Counted from the first letter of the stretch, positions 42,334-53,202 are shown. The stretch: 64,000 nt of DNA from Paenarthrobacter histidinolovorans (GCF_014647595.1 NZ_BMPM01000003.1:124001-188000), one strand, 5' to 3'. Notes: a model not told the origin generated them from the letters alone. Numbers and translations are program-made.

Positions 42334-45141
42334 ATGAGCACTGTGGACAGCTTCGGTTCCAAAGGCGTACTGAATGTAGCCGGCACCGACTATGAAATTT
42401 TCCGGTTGAACTCCGTAGAGGGCGCAGACAGCCTTCCGTTCAGCCTTAAGGTATTGCTTGAAAACCTCCTGCGGACTGAGGATGGCGCCAATATAACGGC
42501 TGACCATGTCCGCGCCCTGGCCGGTTGGGATCCCAACGCGGAGCCCGACACGGAAATCCAGTTCACCCCGGCACGTGTCATCATGCAGGACTTCACTGGC
42601 GTTCCCTGCGTTGTTGACCTGGCCACCATGCGTGAAGCCGTCAAGGAACTTGGCGGCGACCCCAAGCGCGTCAACCCGTTGGCGCCTGCGGAAATGGTCA
42701 TCGACCACTCCGTCCAGATCGACGCTTTCGGCAACGCCGGCGCGCTGGAACGCAACATGGAAATCGAATACCAGCGCAATGGTGAGCGCTACCAGTTCCT
42801 TCGCTGGGGCCAGACCGCGTTCGACGACTTCAAGGTCGTTCCCCCGGGAACCGGTATTGTCCACCAGGTCAACATCGAATACCTGGCACGCACCGTCATG
42901 ACCCGCGAGGTCGACGGCGTTCTCCGCGCCTACCCCGACACCTGCGTGGGCACTGACTCCCACACCACCATGGTCAACGGCCTTGGCATCCTGGGTTGGG
43001 GCGTCGGCGGCATTGAAGCCGAGGCAGCAATGCTCGGCCAGCCCGTCTCCATGCTTATTCCGCGCGTCGTCGGCTTCAAGCTCAACGGCAGCATTCCGGC
43101 CGGCGCAACCGCTACGGACGTCGTCCTGACCATCACCGAAATGCTGCGCAAGCACGGTGTTGTGGGCAAGTTCGTCGAGTTCTACGGCGAAGGCGTTGCG
43201 GCTGTGCCGCTGGCAAACCGCGCCACCATCGGCAACATGAGCCCGGAATTCGGTTCCACGGCCGCCATGTTCCCGATCGACGACGTCACCTTGGACTACC
43301 TGCGCCTGACCGGCCGCTCCGAAGAGAACGTAGCCCTTGTGGAGGCGTACACCAAGGAGCAGGGTCTCTGGCACGATCCTTCCCGCGAACTGCGTTTCTC
43401 CGAGTTCCTCGAGCTGGACCTCTCCACGGTTGTCCCGTCCATCTCCGGCCCGAAGCGTCCCCAGGACCGCATCGAGCTCACGGACGCCAAGGAGCAGTTC
43501 CGCAAGGACATCCACAACTACGTCTCCATTGAAGACGGCAGCGTGGACGAAGCCTTGGACGAGTCCTTCCCCGCTTCCGATTCGCCGTCGTTCACGCACG
43601 CCGACTCGCACACCACGGAGACGGCACGCGTTGCGTCCGCCGCCAACGGTGCGAACGGCCGTCCGTCGTCGCCGGTTCACGTGAAGACGGCCGACGGACG
43701 CGAGTTCGAACTGGACCACGGCGCAGTGTCGATCGCCTCGATCACGTCCTGCACCAACACGTCCAACCCCTCCGTCATGCTGGCTGCCGCCCTCCTGGCA
43801 CGCAACGCCGTTGACAAGGGCCTCACCTCCAAGCCGTGGGTCAAGACGTCTGTCGCCCCCGGCTCCAAGGTGGTCACGGACTACTACGAAAAGTCCGGCC
43901 TGACCCCGTACCTCGAGAAGCTCGGCTTCTACATCGTGGGCTACGGTTGCGCCACGTGCATCGGCAACTCCGGCCCGCTTGAGCCGGAAATCTCCGAAGC
44001 CATCCAGGCCAACGACCTCTCCGTCACGGCAGTCCTCTCGGGCAACCGCAACTTCGAAGGCCGCATCAACCCGGACGTCAAGATGAACTACCTGGCTTCG
44101 CCGCCGCTGGTCATCGCTTACGCACTGGCCGGTTCCATGGACTTCGACTTCGACACCGATGCCCTGGGCACCGACTCCGAAGGCAATGAAGTCTTCCTGA
44201 AGGACATCTGGCCGAACCCCACCGAGGTGCAGGAAGTCATCGACTCCTCCATCGACGAGGCCATGTTCGCCAAGGGTTACGAAGGCGTCTTCGACGGCGA
44301 CGACCGCTGGAAGGCGCTCGACACGCCTGCTGGCGACACCTTCGCCTGGGCCGAGGACTCCACCTACGTGCGGAAGCCCCCGTACTTCGAGGGCATGAAG
44401 GCGCAGCCGGATCCCGTCAACGACATCTCGGGTGCCCGCGTACTCCTGAAGCTTGGCGATTCCGTCACCACGGACCACATCTCCCCGGCCGGCTCCTTCA
44501 AGTCGGACACCCCCGCGGGCCAGTACCTCCTGGCCAACGGCGTGGAGCGCAAGGACTTCAACTCCTACGGTTCACGCCGTGGCAACCACGAAGTCATGAT
44601 CCGCGGTACCTTCGCCAACATCCGCATCAAGAACCAGCTCCTGGACGGCGTCGAAGGTGGCTTCACCCGCGACTTCAGCCAGGAAGGTGCACCGCAGGCG
44701 TACGTCTACGACGCCGCCCAGAACTACCAGGCTGCGGGAACGCCGCTGGTTGTCCTGGCAGGCAAGGAATACGGTTCCGGTTCGTCCCGTGACTGGGCAG
44801 CCAAGGGCACCGCGCTCCTGGGCGTCAAGGCAGTCATCGCCGAGAGCTACGAGCGTATCCACCGCTCCAACCTGATCGGCATGGGCGTCCTTCCGCTCCA
44901 GTTCCCGGCCGGCGAGTCCGCCGCAACGCTGGGCCTGACCGGTACGGAAACCTTTGCAGTTGAAGGCGTCACCGAGCTGAACAACGGCACCACGCCCAAG
45001 ACGCTCAAGGTCACGGCAACGGCTGAGGACGGCACGTCCAAGTCCTTCGATGCTGTGCTGCGTATCGATACACCGGGCGAAGCGGACTACTACCGCAACG
45101 GTGGCATCCTGCAGTACGTTCTGCGTCAGATCTCCGCGTAG
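42334..45141 (+). CDS. acnA: Aconitate hydratase (AcnA type)
   Basis: Citric-acid-cycle enzyme interconverting citrate and isocitrate through a [4Fe-4S] cluster. 935 residues, ATG with GAGAGGAG upstream. The cluster cysteines are visible in [14 protein letters not shown] and [11 protein letters not shown]. Substrate-binding arginines lie in [16 protein letters not shown] and [15 protein letters not shown]. The long linker between domains 3 and 4 holds a Ser/Thr/Asp-rich insertion ([18 protein letters not shown]). Member of the IRP-like AcnA group, common as sole aconitase in actinobacteria. It stands alone; a possible operator dyad lies 56 bases upstream. Confidence 0.96.
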   Translation: MSTVDSFGSKGVLNVAGTDYEIFRLNSVEGADSLPFSLKVLLENLLRTEDGANITADHVRALAGWDPNAEPDTEIQFTPARVIMQDFTGVPCVVDLATMREAVKELGGDPKRVNPLAPAEMVIDHSVQIDAFGNAGALERNMEIEYQRNGERYQFLRWGQTAFDDFKVVPPGTGIVHQVNIEYLARTVMTREVDGVLRAYPDTCVGTDSHTTMVNGLGILGWGVGGIEAEAAMLGQPVSMLIPRVVGFKLNGSIPAGATATDVVLTITEMLRKHGVVGKFVEFYGEGVAAVPLANRATIGNMSPEFGSTAAMFPIDDVTLDYLRLTGRSEENVALVEAYTKEQGLWHDPSRELRFSEFLELDLSTVVPSISGPKRPQDRIELTDAKEQFRKDIHNYVSIEDGSVDEALDESFPASDSPSFTHADSHTTETARVASAANGANGRPSSPVHVKTADGREFELDHGAVSIASITSCTNTSNPSVMLAAALLARNAVDKGLTSKPWVKTSVAPGSKVVTDYYEKSGLTPYLEKLGFYIVGYGCATCIGNSGPLEPEISEAIQANDLSVTAVLSGNRNFEGRINPDVKMNYLASPPLVIAYALAGSMDFDFDTDALGTDSEGNEVFLKDIWPNPTEVQEVIDSSIDEAMFAKGYEGVFDGDDRWKALDTPAGDTFAWAEDSTYVRKPPYFEGMKAQPDPVNDISGARVLLKLGDSVTTDHISPAGSFKSDTPAGQYLLANGVERKDFNSYGSRRGNHEVMIRGTFANIRIKNQLLDGVEGGFTRDFSQEGAPQAYVYDAAQNYQAAGTPLVVLAGKEYGSGSSRDWAAKGTALLGVKAVIAESYERIHRSNLIGMGVLPLQFPAGESAATLGLTGTETFAVEGVTELNNGTTPKTLKVTATAEDGTSKSFDAVLRIDTPGEADYYRNGGILQYVLRQISA

Positions 45142-45178
45142 GTCACGCGGCTGGTTTCAGCCGATGACAGTGCCATGC

Positions 45179-45210
45179 AGCCCCGGCTGGTCGTTTGACC
45201 GGCCGGGGCT
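45179..45210 (+). terminator. Hairpin after acnA
   Basis: Fourteen-base arms 45179-45192 and 45197-45210 with one G-T wobble and loop GTTT, 37 bases after the acnA stop. No T-run follows, so termination may be incomplete. Confidence 0.55.
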
Positions 45211-45319
45211 GCTGGCGTCCGGGAGATTACCCGCCCCGCCGAAGCCGCGGCCGGGGAAACGCGCGGCACCGGGCACGCGCTAAAGTTAACGAGCACGTCA
45301 TTCACCCTAAGGAGGGCCG

Positions 45320-47293
45320 TTGGGACTTTTGGAAACCGTCAAGGATCCACAGGACCTGGCCAAACTGTCCGGCAAAGAGCTGGAAGAATTGGCTGGCGAA
45401 ATCAGGACGTTCCTGATCACCAACGTCGCCGCGACAGGCGGCCATCTGGGTCCGAACCTGGGTGTGGTTGAACTCACCCTTGCAGTCCACCGGATGTTCG
45501 ATTCCCCGCGCGACAGCATCGTCTTCGACACCGGCCACCAGTCCTACGTCCATAAACTCCTGACGGGCCGTCAGGACTTCAGTACACTCCGGCAACAGGG
45601 TGGTCTCTCCGGTTACCCGGATCGTGCCGAGTCCGAACACGACATCGTGGAAAGCTCCCACGCTTCCTCGTCGTTGTCCTGGGCAGACGGGATCTCCCGC
45701 GCCCGGCAGTTGACCGGCGAGGGCGACCGGTTCGTCGTCGCGGTTGTTGGCGATGGCGCGCTGACAGGCGGCATGACGTGGGAGGCCATCAACAATATTG
45801 CCGCTGACAAGCGGCGCCGCGTGGTGATCGTGGTTAACGACAACGGGCGTTCCTATGCCCCCACCGTCGGCGGTTTCGCCGACTATCTTGCCTCGCTGCG
45901 TCCCACCATCGACTCGCTCCGCACCGCCCCGGCGTACGAGCGCATGCTCGACTGGTGGAAGAAGAAGCTGCAGAACGGCGGCCCCGCCGGCCAGTTCACG
46001 TACAAGAGCCTGCACGCCATGAAGAAGGGCATCAAGGACTGGTGGGCCCCGCAGGGTATGTTCGAGGATCTGGGGATGAAGTACATCGGCCCCGTGGACG
46101 GACATAACCTCCAGGCCATGGAACATGCGCTCAACACCGCCAAAGCCTACGGCGGGCCGGTGATTGTCCATGCCATGACCGAGAAGGGCCACGGGTATGC
46201 GCCCGCCCTCGCCAACGAAGCAGACCAGTTCCATGCCGTGGGTATCATCGACCCCGAAACAGGGGAGTCCACTGAAATTCCCGGCGCCAGGTCCTGGACG
46301 TCAGTGTTCGCCGAGGAGATCGCGGACATTGCTGACGAGCGCGAGGACATCGTCGGCATCACCGGCGCCATGCTGATCCCGGTGGGGCTGCATAAGTTCG
46401 CAGAGCGCCACCCGGAACGCGTCATCGACGTCGGCATTGCCGAGCAGCATGCCCTGACCTCCGCGGCGGGAATGGCTTTCGGCGGCCTGCACCCTGTGGT
46501 TGCCGTCTACGCCACCTTCCTGAACCGGGCCTTCGACCAACTCCTCATGGACGTTGCCTTGCACAAGGCCGGCGTCACCATCGTCCTGGACCGCGCCGGT
46601 GTGACCGGGCCGGATGGCCCCAGCCACCACGGCATGTGGGACATGGCCATGGTCCAGATCGTGCCCGGCCTGCATCTGGCGGCCCCTCGCGATGCCACCC
46701 GGCTCCGCGAGGAGCTGCGGGAAGCTGTGGGCATCAACGACGCTCCCACCGTTGTGCGCTTCTCCAAGGGCAGTGTAGGTTCCGAAATTGAAGCCATCGA
46801 ACGCCTCCACGACGGCGTGGATATTCTTGCGCGCAGGCCTGTGGGGTCCGTTGAGAACGACGTCCTGATTGTCAGCGTTGGTGCCATGTCCGAGTTGGCC
46901 TTGGACGTGGCCGACCGTTTGGGAGCCCAAGGCATCAGTTCAACAGTGGTGGACCCGCGGTGGGTTTTGCCCGTCCGGAAATCCATCATCGCCCTGGCAG
47001 CACGGCACCGCCTGGTGATCTGCATCGAGGACGGCGTACGCGCCGGAGGCGTTGGTTCCCGTATCCGTCAGGAGATGCGTGCAGCCGGCGTGGATACTGC
47101 CCTGAACGAGGTCGGTTTGCCGGTGGAGTTCCTGGTGCACGGCTCCCGTGGCCAGGTGCTGGAGCGCGTTGGACTGACCGCGCAAAAGATAACGCACGAC
47201 GTCGTTGCCCAGGTTTTGGGGACCAAGGTCCCCTTCGCACGCCCACTCCCTGGTCAGGAGCACCCGACCACCGGCAGTTTGCCCACTCTGTGA
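45320..47293 (+). CDS. dxs: 1-deoxy-D-xylulose-5-phosphate synthase
   Basis: First enzyme of the methylerythritol phosphate route to isoprenoids; thiamine-diphosphate dependent, condenses pyruvate and glyceraldehyde 3-phosphate. 657 residues from TTG 45320, supported by AAGGAGGG. The N-terminal TPP domain has [30 protein letters not shown] and [18 protein letters not shown]. The middle pyrimidine domain has [17 protein letters not shown], with the catalytic Glu, and [15 protein letters not shown]. The C-terminal transketolase domain closes with [24 protein letters not shown]. It overlaps the DUF402 gene by four bases. Confidence 0.96.
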   Translation: MGLLETVKDPQDLAKLSGKELEELAGEIRTFLITNVAATGGHLGPNLGVVELTLAVHRMFDSPRDSIVFDTGHQSYVHKLLTGRQDFSTLRQQGGLSGYPDRAESEHDIVESSHASSSLSWADGISRARQLTGEGDRFVVAVVGDGALTGGMTWEAINNIAADKRRRVVIVVNDNGRSYAPTVGGFADYLASLRPTIDSLRTAPAYERMLDWWKKKLQNGGPAGQFTYKSLHAMKKGIKDWWAPQGMFEDLGMKYIGPVDGHNLQAMEHALNTAKAYGGPVIVHAMTEKGHGYAPALANEADQFHAVGIIDPETGESTEIPGARSWTSVFAEEIADIADEREDIVGITGAMLIPVGLHKFAERHPERVIDVGIAEQHALTSAAGMAFGGLHPVVAVYATFLNRAFDQLLMDVALHKAGVTIVLDRAGVTGPDGPSHHGMWDMAMVQIVPGLHLAAPRDATRLREELREAVGINDAPTVVRFSKGSVGSEIEAIERLHDGVDILARRPVGSVENDVLIVSVGAMSELALDVADRLGAQGISSTVVDPRWVLPVRKSIIALAARHRLVICIEDGVRAGGVGSRIRQEMRAAGVDTALNEVGLPVEFLVHGSRGQVLERVGLTAQKITHDVVAQVLGTKVPFARPLPGQEHPTTGSLPTL

Positions 47294-47859
47294 GGGAGGA
47301 ACGCGGACCGGGCGCCCTGCAGCCCGGAGACCTTGTGGTGGCGCGGAACAGGAAGTGGGACGGCACCGCCCACTGGGTTGTTCCCAGCCGTTATCTTGGT
47401 GAAGACATTCACGGCTGGTGGATATTCCAGGGAGCGGGGGAGTTCTGTTCCCGGCCGGGGGCGGCGTTCTACACCGCTTCCGATGCCGTGCTGCTGGTCC
47501 CCAGGACAGGCGAGTACGTGGCAACGTTCTACGACGACAGCTACCCGGGCGACTTCCGCATTTATGTGGACCTGGCAACGGCGCACGCCTGGACTCCCAT
47601 CAAGGCCGGTGTGACCGAGTTCCACATGATCGACATGGATCTGGACGTCATCCGCTCCACCAAGCACGGGGTGTTTGTGGATGACGAGGATGAGTTCGAG
47701 CAACACCGGGTGGCCATGGGCTATCCGGAAGAAACCGTGGATTCCATGCGCGCCGAGTGCGCAGCGCTTTTCGAAGCAGTGGACACCATGCAACCACCGT
47801 TCGACGTTCCAGGGTCCAACAGTCCCAGCGCCGAGTGGTTCAGGAAAGGACGCGCATGA
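47290..47859 (+). CDS. DUF402 domain-containing protein
   Basis: 189 residues from GTG 47290, overlapping the dxs stop. GTG 47335 (after GGAG) is a plausible later start. The DUF402 fold is seen in [35 protein letters not shown] and [42 protein letters not shown], with acidic residues in [10 protein letters not shown] that in relatives (FomD-like nucleotide phosphatases, RNase G-associated proteins) bind divalent metal. Possibly a nucleoside diphosphate hydrolase. Its place after dxs is common in Arthrobacter-like genomes; a role in isoprenoid supply is not shown. Confidence 0.75.
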   Translation: MREERGPGALQPGDLVVARNRKWDGTAHWVVPSRYLGEDIHGWWIFQGAGEFCSRPGAAFYTASDAVLLVPRTGEYVATFYDDSYPGDFRIYVDLATAHAWTPIKAGVTEFHMIDMDLDVIRSTKHGVFVDDEDEFEQHRVAMGYPEETVDSMRAECAALFEAVDTMQPPFDVPGSNSPSAEWFRKGRA

Positions 47860-48416
47860 CCGGGATTATCCGGACGTACAAGACAGATGACGAGGGTGTC
47901 CTTCACTTTCGTGAAGCCTGGTACGACGACGAAGACCAGCAGTTCGTGGTTAACCACGGGGTAGTTGGCCACCAGAGCAAGACCAACGAAACCGGAGTGG
48001 ATGACGAGTCCGCCGTTGAGGGGCTGATGACCGCCTTCGCTGCCCAGTGCGAGGAAGACGGCTACGCGGAGATTCCCGAATCCGAACAGTTCTGGGTGGT
48101 GGCGCAGATCGCGCTGAAGACCAAGGACGGCACTGAACGCGACAGGCACCTGGAACGGAAGGCGAAAGCTGCCCTGACCGGCGAACTCGCCTGGCGTGGC
48201 CTGGGGATTGTGGACCGCTCTGAAATCGGCAACGGCCACCTCAACATCTTTTGCCTGTGCCCGGACGTCAACAAGGCGGTCAACGCCATCAAGATCTGTG
48301 TACGCGGCGAAGACCTGGACTTCACCAAGCTCACGGTGGCTGCAGCGCCCCATGGCGATCCCACCGCGTTCAAGGTGAAGCACTCGCCCAAGCAGGGTAT
48401 GGGCTTTAGTCTCTAA
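47856..48416 (+). CDS. Uncharacterised protein, translationally coupled to DUF402
   Basis: 186 residues; ATG 47856 overlaps the DUF402 stop (ATGA) and is preceded by AGGAAAGGA. Soluble, charged and mixed alpha/beta. It contains SAVEGLMTAFAAQCEEDGYAEIPESEQFWVVAQIALKTKDG and NGHLNIFCLCPDVNKAVNAIKICVRGEDLDFTKLTV, and ends HSPKQGMGFSL. No known motif recognised. Its placement after dxs-DUF402 suggests one operon, but the function is open. Confidence 0.75.
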   Translation: MTGIIRTYKTDDEGVLHFREAWYDDEDQQFVVNHGVVGHQSKTNETGVDDESAVEGLMTAFAAQCEEDGYAEIPESEQFWVVAQIALKTKDGTERDRHLERKAKAALTGELAWRGLGIVDRSEIGNGHLNIFCLCPDVNKAVNAIKICVRGEDLDFTKLTVAAAPHGDPTAFKVKHSPKQGMGFSL

Positions 48417-48460
48417 GTAGCACCCAAAGCACTGGCTTCATCGCACAAGGAGGGATCCCC

Positions 48461-48685
48461 ATGTCGTCCAAGAGCAATTGGCCCGGACATACGCCTTTGC
48501 CCAAAGGCCTGGCAGCGCCGGCCAAACGGGCACTGGCCCATCAGGGCATAGAAACACTGGAGCAGCTTGCCGAGTACGGTGAGGGCCAGGTCTCCAAGCT
48601 CCACGGCATGGGGCCCGTGGCCATCGCCCAGCTTGAGGATGCCATGGAGGAATCGGGAATCTCGTACGGCACCGCAGGAGGCTAG
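48461..48685 (+). CDS. Small helix-hairpin-helix protein
   Basis: 74 residues with AAGGAGGG ideally placed before the ATG. The sequence LPKGLAAPAKRALAHQGIETLEQLAEYGEGQVSKLHGMGPVAIAQLEDAMEESGISYG is a single HhH-like fold like the alpha C-terminal domain of RNA polymerase (two helices around a GMGP turn). Likely DNA-binding. It stands alone after the DUF402 operon. No annotated target is known. Confidence 0.78.
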   Translation: MSSKSNWPGHTPLPKGLAAPAKRALAHQGIETLEQLAEYGEGQVSKLHGMGPVAIAQLEDAMEESGISYGTAGG

Positions 48686-48739
48686 GGTTTTGTTGCCCGG
48701 GGTGACTATCTTCCCGTGACGGCGGGATAGGGTGAATTC

Positions 48740-49717
48740 ATGACTGAATACCGACGCCTTGGCCATTCCGGACTGACCGTCTCAGCTGTAGGGCTGGGCT
48801 GCAACAACCTGGGGCGTGCCAACACGCCCACGGAGTCCCAGGAAGGCACTGACGCAGTTGTCCGCGCCGCCGTTGAAGCCGGGGTGACGTTCTTCGACGT
48901 CGCCGATGTCTACGGACGCGAGCCGGGGCTCAGCGAAACCATGCTTGGAAAAGCGTTGAAGGGTCACCGGGACGATGTCGTGATCGGCACCAAGTTCGGC
49001 ATGGACATGCGCGGGGTTAACGGCAACGACTTTGATGCCCGCGGTTCACGGCGGTACATCGTGAAGGCTGTGGAAGCGTCCCTGAGGCGGCTGGACACTG
49101 ACTGGATCGACCTTTACCAGTTCCACACACCGGATGCCCGGACCCCGATCGAAGAGACCTTGGCTGCCTTGGATGATTTGGTCTCAAGCGGAAAAGTCCG
49201 CTACATCGGCCATTCCAACTTTGCCGGCTGGCAGATAGCACAGGCAGAGTATGTGGGACGCGAATCAGGTGGCGTCCGTTTCGTTTCCACCCAAAACCAC
49301 TACAACCTCCTGGACCGCCGCGCTGAACTCGAGGTCCTTCCGGCGGCAGGGGCTTTCTCCCTGGGGGTGTTGCCGTACTTCCCGCTCGCCAATGGATTGC
49401 TCACGGGAAAGTACTCGGCCGGGAAGGCGCCGGAAGGCTCCAGGCTGAGCCACACCCGGACCAACCTGGTGCACGATGCCGACTGGGAGCAGCTGGGCCG
49501 TTTTAGCCAGTTCGCCAAGGAGCGCGGCATCAGCGAGCTGCAGTTGGCTTTCTCATGGCTCGCCGCCCAGCCCGGAGTCAGCAGCGTTATTGCCGGTGCG
49601 ACCCGGCCGGAACAGATCCGCGAGAATGCTGAAGCGGTCTGCTGGGTACCAACACAGGATGACCGTGATGAGCTGGACGACATTTTCCCGAAGTCACCCA
49701 AGGTGGCGCTCTTCTGA
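48740..49717 (+). CDS. Aldo/keto reductase
   Basis: NADPH-dependent oxidoreductase, 325 residues, TIM barrel. The catalytic tetrad is visible: Asp and Tyr in FFDVADVYG, Lys in VVIGTKFGMD, His in RYIGHSNFAG. NADPH-binding C-terminal block is SSVIAGATRPEQIRENAEA. It resembles YajO/voltage-channel-beta-like actinobacterial members; the natural substrate is unknown. Its own transcription unit, closed by the palindrome 20 bases downstream. Confidence 0.9.
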   Translation: MTEYRRLGHSGLTVSAVGLGCNNLGRANTPTESQEGTDAVVRAAVEAGVTFFDVADVYGREPGLSETMLGKALKGHRDDVVIGTKFGMDMRGVNGNDFDARGSRRYIVKAVEASLRRLDTDWIDLYQFHTPDARTPIEETLAALDDLVSSGKVRYIGHSNFAGWQIAQAEYVGRESGGVRFVSTQNHYNLLDRRAELEVLPAAGAFSLGVLPYFPLANGLLTGKYSAGKAPEGSRLSHTRTNLVHDADWEQLGRFSQFAKERGISELQLAFSWLAAQPGVSSVIAGATRPEQIRENAEAVCWVPTQDDRDELDDIFPKSPKVALF

Positions 49718-49732
49718 TCCAATGCAGAAAAC

Positions 49733-49768
49733 GGGCCGGGCCCGGAGCAATTGCTCCGGGCCCGACCC
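49733..49768. terminator. Bidirectional terminator between aldo/keto reductase and fadB
   Basis: A perfect 14-bp inverted repeat (49737-49750 / 49751-49764), centre AATT, extended by three more pairs past one C-A mismatch. T-rich bases follow in both directions. It lies between two convergent genes. Confidence 0.85.
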
Positions 49769-49783
49769 ATTTAATCGTTTGGC

Positions 49784-51928
49784 CTAGGCCGGGGCTGAAG
49801 CTGCTCCCGGTGCCAGGAACCGCTTGCCGTTGACCCTTTCAGAGGCGCCCACCCGGTCCAGGTAGGGGGTGATTCCGCCCAGGAACATCGGCCATCCGGC
49901 GCCCATGATGACGCACAGATCGATATCCTCGGGACCAGCCACGACGCCTTCTTCGAGCATGAGCCCGATTTCTTCGGCCAGGGCATCCTGGGTGCGGCGC
50001 AGCACTTCCTCGCCTGTGGACGGCGTGTTGCCGAATGACATGATGGCCAGAGTCTCGGCGGGAATGACCGGTTTCCCCTCGGGGCCCGGGACCCACAGGG
50101 ATTTCACTCCGTTGTCGATCAGCTTCTGCAGGTTTTGCGAGACCGGGAAGCGGTCACCGAATGCTGCGTGCAGGGACTCTTGCACATGCTGTGCCACCGG
50201 AAGTCCCACCATGGCGCTAAGGGTGAACGGCGACATGGGCAGGCCCATGGGACGCAGTGCGGTATCGGCAACCTCTGCCGGGGTTCCTTCGTCGAAGGCT
50301 GCGATGACCTCGCCCATGAGGCGAAGCAGGATGCGGTTCACCACGAAGGCGGCCGCGTCCTTGACCAGCACCGCGGTCTTTTTCAGTCCTTTGGCGAGTT
50401 CGAACGCCGTGGCGAGGACGGCGTCGTCGGTCTTCGGCGCTTTCACGATCTCAAGAAGCGGCATGACAGCCACCGGGTTGAAGAAGTGGAAGCCCACCAG
50501 GCGCTCCGGGTGCTTCAAATCTTCGGCCATGGCGGTCACGGACAGCGAGGAAGTGTTGGTCGCCAGAATGCACTCCGGGGAGACGATTTCTTCCACCTCG
50601 GCGAAGACCTGCTTCTTGATGTGCAGTTCTTCGAAGACAGCCTCGATCACGAAATCAGCGTCGGCAAAGGCAGCCTTGGACACAGAACCGGTGACCAAGG
50701 CCTTGGTCCTGTTCGCGGCGTCGGGCTTGATCCGCTTTTTCGCCAGCATTTTGTCCACTTCCGCGTGGACGTAGGCTACGCCCTTGTCCACTCGCGCCTG
50801 GTCGATGTCCGTCATCACAACGGGGACCTTCAGTTGCCGCGCGAACAGCAATGCCAACTGGCTGGCCATGAGTCCAGCACCCACTACGCCGATTTTGCTT
50901 ACAGGACGTGCGAGCTTGCGGTCCGGGGCGCCGGCAGGGCGCTTGGAGCGCTTCTGCACCAGGTCCAGGAAGGCGTAAACAGTGGAACGGAATTCGTCCG
51001 TCTGCATGAGTCCGGCGAGCGTTTCGCATTCGAGTTCTGCCGACTCCTGCTGCGTCATGGTCCTGTTGGCTTCCATGACGTCCAGGACTTTGGCCGGCGC
51101 GGGCGACGCGTTGGAGGTTTTGGCCTCAACGAACGCCCGTCCTGCCGCCACCGCAGCGGCCCAGCGGGCGGCCACGGCATCGTCGGCGGCGTTCACGGCG
51201 TTCTTTCGCTCCGGTGTGGCTTCCCCTGCGATGACACGTGCGGCCCACGCCAGGGACTGTTCCACGAAATCTGCGGGCTCAAAGAGAGCATCTGCTATCC
51301 CCAGCTCGTAAGCCTGCGGCCCGGTGAGTGTCCTGTTGTTGGTCAGCGGGTTCTCGATCATAACCTTGACCGCGTTCTCGGGGCCGATCAGGCGCGGAAG
51401 GATGTAAACGCCACCCCAGCCGGGGACCAGGCCGATGAAGGCTTCGGGGAGCGCCAGCGCGCCGGCACCCGTGGAGACGGTCCTGTAGGTGGACTGCAGG
51501 GCGATCTCCAACCCGCCGCCGAGGGCCAGTCCGTTGATGAACGCGAAACTGGGAACGCCGAGATCGGCCAGCGTCGCGTAGACGGCGTGCCCGAGCTGGG
51601 CCATCCAGAGACCATGTTCGCGCTCCTTGAGGGTCTTCACAGCCGAGAGGTCGGCGCCGGCCACAAGGAAATACGGCTTGCCCGTGACGCCGACACCCAC
51701 AATTTCGCCCCGCGAGGCGCGCTCTTTGAGCCCGTCCAGGACGTTGCCGAGTTCAACCAGCGTGTTGGGGCCCAACGTGGTGGGTTTTGAATGGTCCAAA
51801 CCGTTGTCCAGTGTGATGAGTGCAAAGGTTCCCGCCCCGCCGGGGAGCTGGATGTCCTGGACGTATGAATGCGTGACGACCTCGTCGGGGAACAGTGCGG
51901 CGAGCTTCTGGAATTCTGAGGCGCTCAT
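49784..51928 (-). CDS. fadB: Enoyl-CoA hydratase / 3-hydroxyacyl-CoA dehydrogenase fusion (FadB/FadJ-like)
   Basis: Bifunctional beta-oxidation enzyme, 714 residues. The hydratase half has LGGGLEIALQSTYR and ALPEAFIGLVPGWGGVYILPRLIG with the second catalytic glutamate. The dehydrogenase half has NAD motif KIGVVGAGLMASQLALLF, where the usual GxMG is GLMA. It also has FFNPVAVMPLLEIVKAP and the C-terminal domain VADTALRPMGLPMSPFTLSAMVGLPVAQHV. It overlaps the upstream thiolase by four bases, so the two are co-translated as a fadAB-type operon. Confidence 0.92.
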   Translation of the reverse strand: MSASEFQKLAALFPDEVVTHSYVQDIQLPGGAGTFALITLDNGLDHSKPTTLGPNTLVELGNVLDGLKERASRGEIVGVGVTGKPYFLVAGADLSAVKTLKEREHGLWMAQLGHAVYATLADLGVPSFAFINGLALGGGLEIALQSTYRTVSTGAGALALPEAFIGLVPGWGGVYILPRLIGPENAVKVMIENPLTNNRTLTGPQAYELGIADALFEPADFVEQSLAWAARVIAGEATPERKNAVNAADDAVAARWAAAVAAGRAFVEAKTSNASPAPAKVLDVMEANRTMTQQESAELECETLAGLMQTDEFRSTVYAFLDLVQKRSKRPAGAPDRKLARPVSKIGVVGAGLMASQLALLFARQLKVPVVMTDIDQARVDKGVAYVHAEVDKMLAKKRIKPDAANRTKALVTGSVSKAAFADADFVIEAVFEELHIKKQVFAEVEEIVSPECILATNTSSLSVTAMAEDLKHPERLVGFHFFNPVAVMPLLEIVKAPKTDDAVLATAFELAKGLKKTAVLVKDAAAFVVNRILLRLMGEVIAAFDEGTPAEVADTALRPMGLPMSPFTLSAMVGLPVAQHVQESLHAAFGDRFPVSQNLQKLIDNGVKSLWVPGPEGKPVIPAETLAIMSFGNTPSTGEEVLRRTQDALAEEIGLMLEEGVVAGPEDIDLCVIMGAGWPMFLGGITPYLDRVGASERVNGKRFLAPGAASAPA

Positions 51929-53202
51929 GCGGCGGCTCCTTCAGTGGGGGCGGAAATGGCGGTTGTGTCCTCAGAGGTGGACGATGCGTAGTCGGCGTGA
52001 TGGGGGTTCTCCCAAATGACCGTGGCGCCCATTCCAAGGCCAATGCACATGGTGGTGATGCCGTAGCGGACGGAAGGGTCCTCTTCGAACTGGCGCGCGA
52101 GCTGGTTCATCAGCCTCACGCCTGAGGAAGCCAGCGGATGTCCGACGGCGATCGCCCCGCCATAGCGGTTAACCCGCGGGTCGTCGTCGGCGATTCCGAA
52201 GTGGTCCAGGAAGCTCAGCACCTGTACGGCGAACGCTTCGTTGATCTCGAACAGTCCTATGTCCTCGATGCCGAGCCCGGCATTCTTCAGCGCCTTTTCC
52301 GTGGCCGGGACAGGGCCGATGCCCATGACTTCGGGCTCGACGCCGGCGAAAGCGTAGGATACGAGGCGCATTTTGACGGACAGACCGAGTTCCTCGGCCG
52401 CTTCCGCTGAAGCCAGGACGGCGGCAGTGGCTCCGTCGTTCAACCCGGCGGCGTTTCCTGCGGTCACCCGACCGTGTGCGCGGAACGGAGTGCGCAGTTC
52501 AGCCAGGTCCGCCACGGTGGTGCCGGGGCGTGGCGGTTCGTCGGTGGTGTGCAGGGCCCATCCCTGGCCCGGTTTCATGGTGGCAACCGGTACGAGGTCG
52601 TGCTGGATCTGCTCGTTGGAGTAGGCGGCCGCCAGCTTGGCCTGCGAGGCTGCTGCGTAAGCGTCCGTCCGGTCCTTGGTGATTGCCGGGAAGCGGTCGT
52701 GCAGGTTTTCGGCGGTGTTGCCCATGTTCAGTGCTGCGGGGTCCACGAGCCGCTCGGACATGAAGCGCGGGTTGGGGTCCGCTCCAGCGCCCATGGGGTG
52801 GTTGCCCATGTGTTCCACGCCGCCCGCGATGACGACGTCGTAGGCGCCGAAGCCGATGCCGCTCGCCGTCGTCGTTACCGCGGTCATGGCACCTGCGCAC
52901 ATGCGGTCGATGGCGAAGCCGGGAACGGAGCGGGGGAGACCGGCCAAGAGGGCCGCTGTGCGGCCGATGGTCAGGCCCTGGTCTCCGGTCTGGGTGGTGG
53001 CGGCGATGGCTACTTCGTCGACGCGCTCTGCGGGAAGGGAGGGGTTTCGCCTCATGAGCTCGCGGATGCACTTGACCACCAGGTCATCGGCGCGGGTTCC
53101 AGCGTAGATACCCTTTTCGCCTGCTTTGCCAAAGGGTGTACGGACACCGTCCACGAAGACGACGTCCCGGACGTTCCGCTGAGCACTGCGTGATGGACTC
53201 AT
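51925..53202 (-). CDS. fadA: Acetyl-CoA C-acyltransferase (thiolase)
   Basis: Last step of beta-oxidation: thiolytic cleavage of 3-ketoacyl-CoA. 425 residues from the ATG at 53202, preceded by GAGGAG. The nucleophile Cys102 is in DRMCAGAMTAV. The active-site GHPLASSG and C-terminal CIGLGMG, with the second cysteine, are in place. GGVEHMGNHPMG is the loop block. It is the first gene of the operon with the hydratase/dehydrogenase fusion. The next gene upstream is RNase D, closed by a terminator, so this operon has its own promoter in 53203-53335. Confidence 0.94.
   Translation of the reverse strand: MSPSRSAQRNVRDVVFVDGVRTPFGKAGEKGIYAGTRADDLVVKCIRELMRRNPSLPAERVDEVAIAATTQTGDQGLTIGRTAALLAGLPRSVPGFAIDRMCAGAMTAVTTTASGIGFGAYDVVIAGGVEHMGNHPMGAGADPNPRFMSERLVDPAALNMGNTAENLHDRFPAITKDRTDAYAAASQAKLAAAYSNEQIQHDLVPVATMKPGQGWALHTTDEPPRPGTTVADLAELRTPFRAHGRVTAGNAAGLNDGATAAVLASAEAAEELGLSVKMRLVSYAFAGVEPEVMGIGPVPATEKALKNAGLGIEDIGLFEINEAFAVQVLSFLDHFGIADDDPRVNRYGGAIAVGHPLASSGVRLMNQLARQFEEDPSVRYGITTMCIGLGMGATVIWENPHHADYASSTSEDTTAISAPTEGAAA

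Noticed and set aside
42274..44478. 734-codon open frame antisense to acnA
   Set aside because: High-GC shadow frame: no ribosome site, no family signature, and the other strand is a complete, canonical aconitase.
50135..51790. 551-codon open frame antisense to fadB
   Set aside because: Low-complexity Arg/Gly/His composition typical of antisense frames; the fusion enzyme on the other strand is intact.
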